The notes under the pieces are model-generated. The model was not told where the DNA came from and searched no databases. It saw only the letters and a program-made list of their open reading frames with translations. DNA of 58,767 nt from Novosphingobium sp. PC22D (lineage in GTDB: Bacteria > Pseudomonadota > Alphaproteobacteria > Sphingomonadales > Sphingomonadaceae), in the NCBI RefSeq assembly GCF_002556635.1, contig NZ_MWMO01000021.1, positions 1-58,767 on the forward strand, given 5' to 3'. Below are positions 58,642 through 58,767 of the stretch, piece by piece. Position 1 is the first letter of the stretch. Each line of letters starts with the position of its first letter. Both the position numbers and the translations under genes were made by a program.

Positions 58642-58767
58642 TCAGGCGCCGGCGCCGATCAGTTCCCTGCCGATCAGCATGCGGCGGATTTCGTTGGTGC
58701 CCGCGCCGATGTCGAGCAGCTTGGCGTCGCGCAGGTAGCGTTCGACCGGCCAGTCCCTGGTATAGCC
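58642..58767 (-). CDS. Acyl-CoA dehydrogenase, C-terminal end, runs off the right edge
   Basis: 42 codons including the stop: GYTRDWPVERYLRDAKLLDIGAG, then TNEIRRMLIGRELIGAG. This is the standard C-terminus of short/branched-chain acyl-CoA dehydrogenases, including isovaleryl-CoA dehydrogenase: R-DAK-x-x-x-IGAGT-x-EIRRM-LIGREL. The rest of the gene is outside the window. Substrate cannot be told from this end. Confidence 0.9.
   Translation of the reverse strand, partial: GYTRDWPVERYLRDAKLLDIGAGTNEIRRMLIGRELIGAGA

Overview
The window is GC-rich DNA from an alphaproteobacterium, most likely a sphingomonad (Novosphingobium/Sphingobium-type; inferred from gene content, not from a marker gene). 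The pointers are the amiC-mrcA / rne arrangement, the complete XrtA exopolysaccharide locus with an XrtA-EpsI fusion, several acyl-CoA catabolic genes with AraC/MarR regulators, and a CtrA-type motif (TTAA-N7-TTAAC).

Layout. 1-12.5 kb is accessory catabolism: the start of an acyl-CoA synthetase at the edge, an FAD dehydrogenase of the 3-ketosteroid dehydrogenase type, two AraC regulators, a crotonase-fold protein, an odd SEDS-like membrane protein, and a tightly packed operon marR - APH-type kinase - acyl-CoA dehydrogenase - SDR - quinone oxidoreductase, preceded by an exported esterase. 12.5-19.4 kb is core envelope and RNA metabolism: PBP1A, amidase, and divergently RNase E with a long leader. 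19.5-26.5 kb holds a haem peroxidase with an AT-rich upstream region, a molybdopterin oxidoreductase, a cupin-GST pair coupled through a TTG start, and an EmrB-type transporter. 26.6-29.0 kb is sdhB, a PaaI thioesterase and zapE. 29.0-29.2 kb is a compact intergenic module on the minus strand: a CtrA box, a hairpin that covers a Shine-Dalgarno, an 11-codon ORF and a strong terminator. 29.2-50.3 kb is a CHASE2-EAL protein followed by the XrtA (exosortase A) locus: export lipoprotein, Wzz, tyrosine kinase, outer-membrane protein, ATPase, deacetylase, FemAB, glycosyltransferase, XrtA-EpsI and amidotransferase on the minus strand; then PLP decarboxylase and acyl-AMP ligase, and divergently a GNAT-like transferase, an acyl carrier protein and two alpha/beta-hydrolase relatives. 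50.3-57.4 kb has trxB, a hydrolase, a tyrosine phosphatase and an emrA-emrB-NodT efflux operon. The right end has small hypothetical genes and the 3' end of an acyl-CoA dehydrogenase.

How it fits together. The XrtA locus should build, modify and export an exopolysaccharide and sort PEP-CTERM proteins, with the adjacent EAL protein a plausible c-di-GMP input. The ligase/ACP/decarboxylase/GNAT/hydrolase block looks like a carrier-protein pathway making a small acyl or amine substituent whose chemistry is unknown. No PEP-CTERM substrate was seen. No tRNA, rRNA, CRISPR array or intact insertion sequence was recognised.
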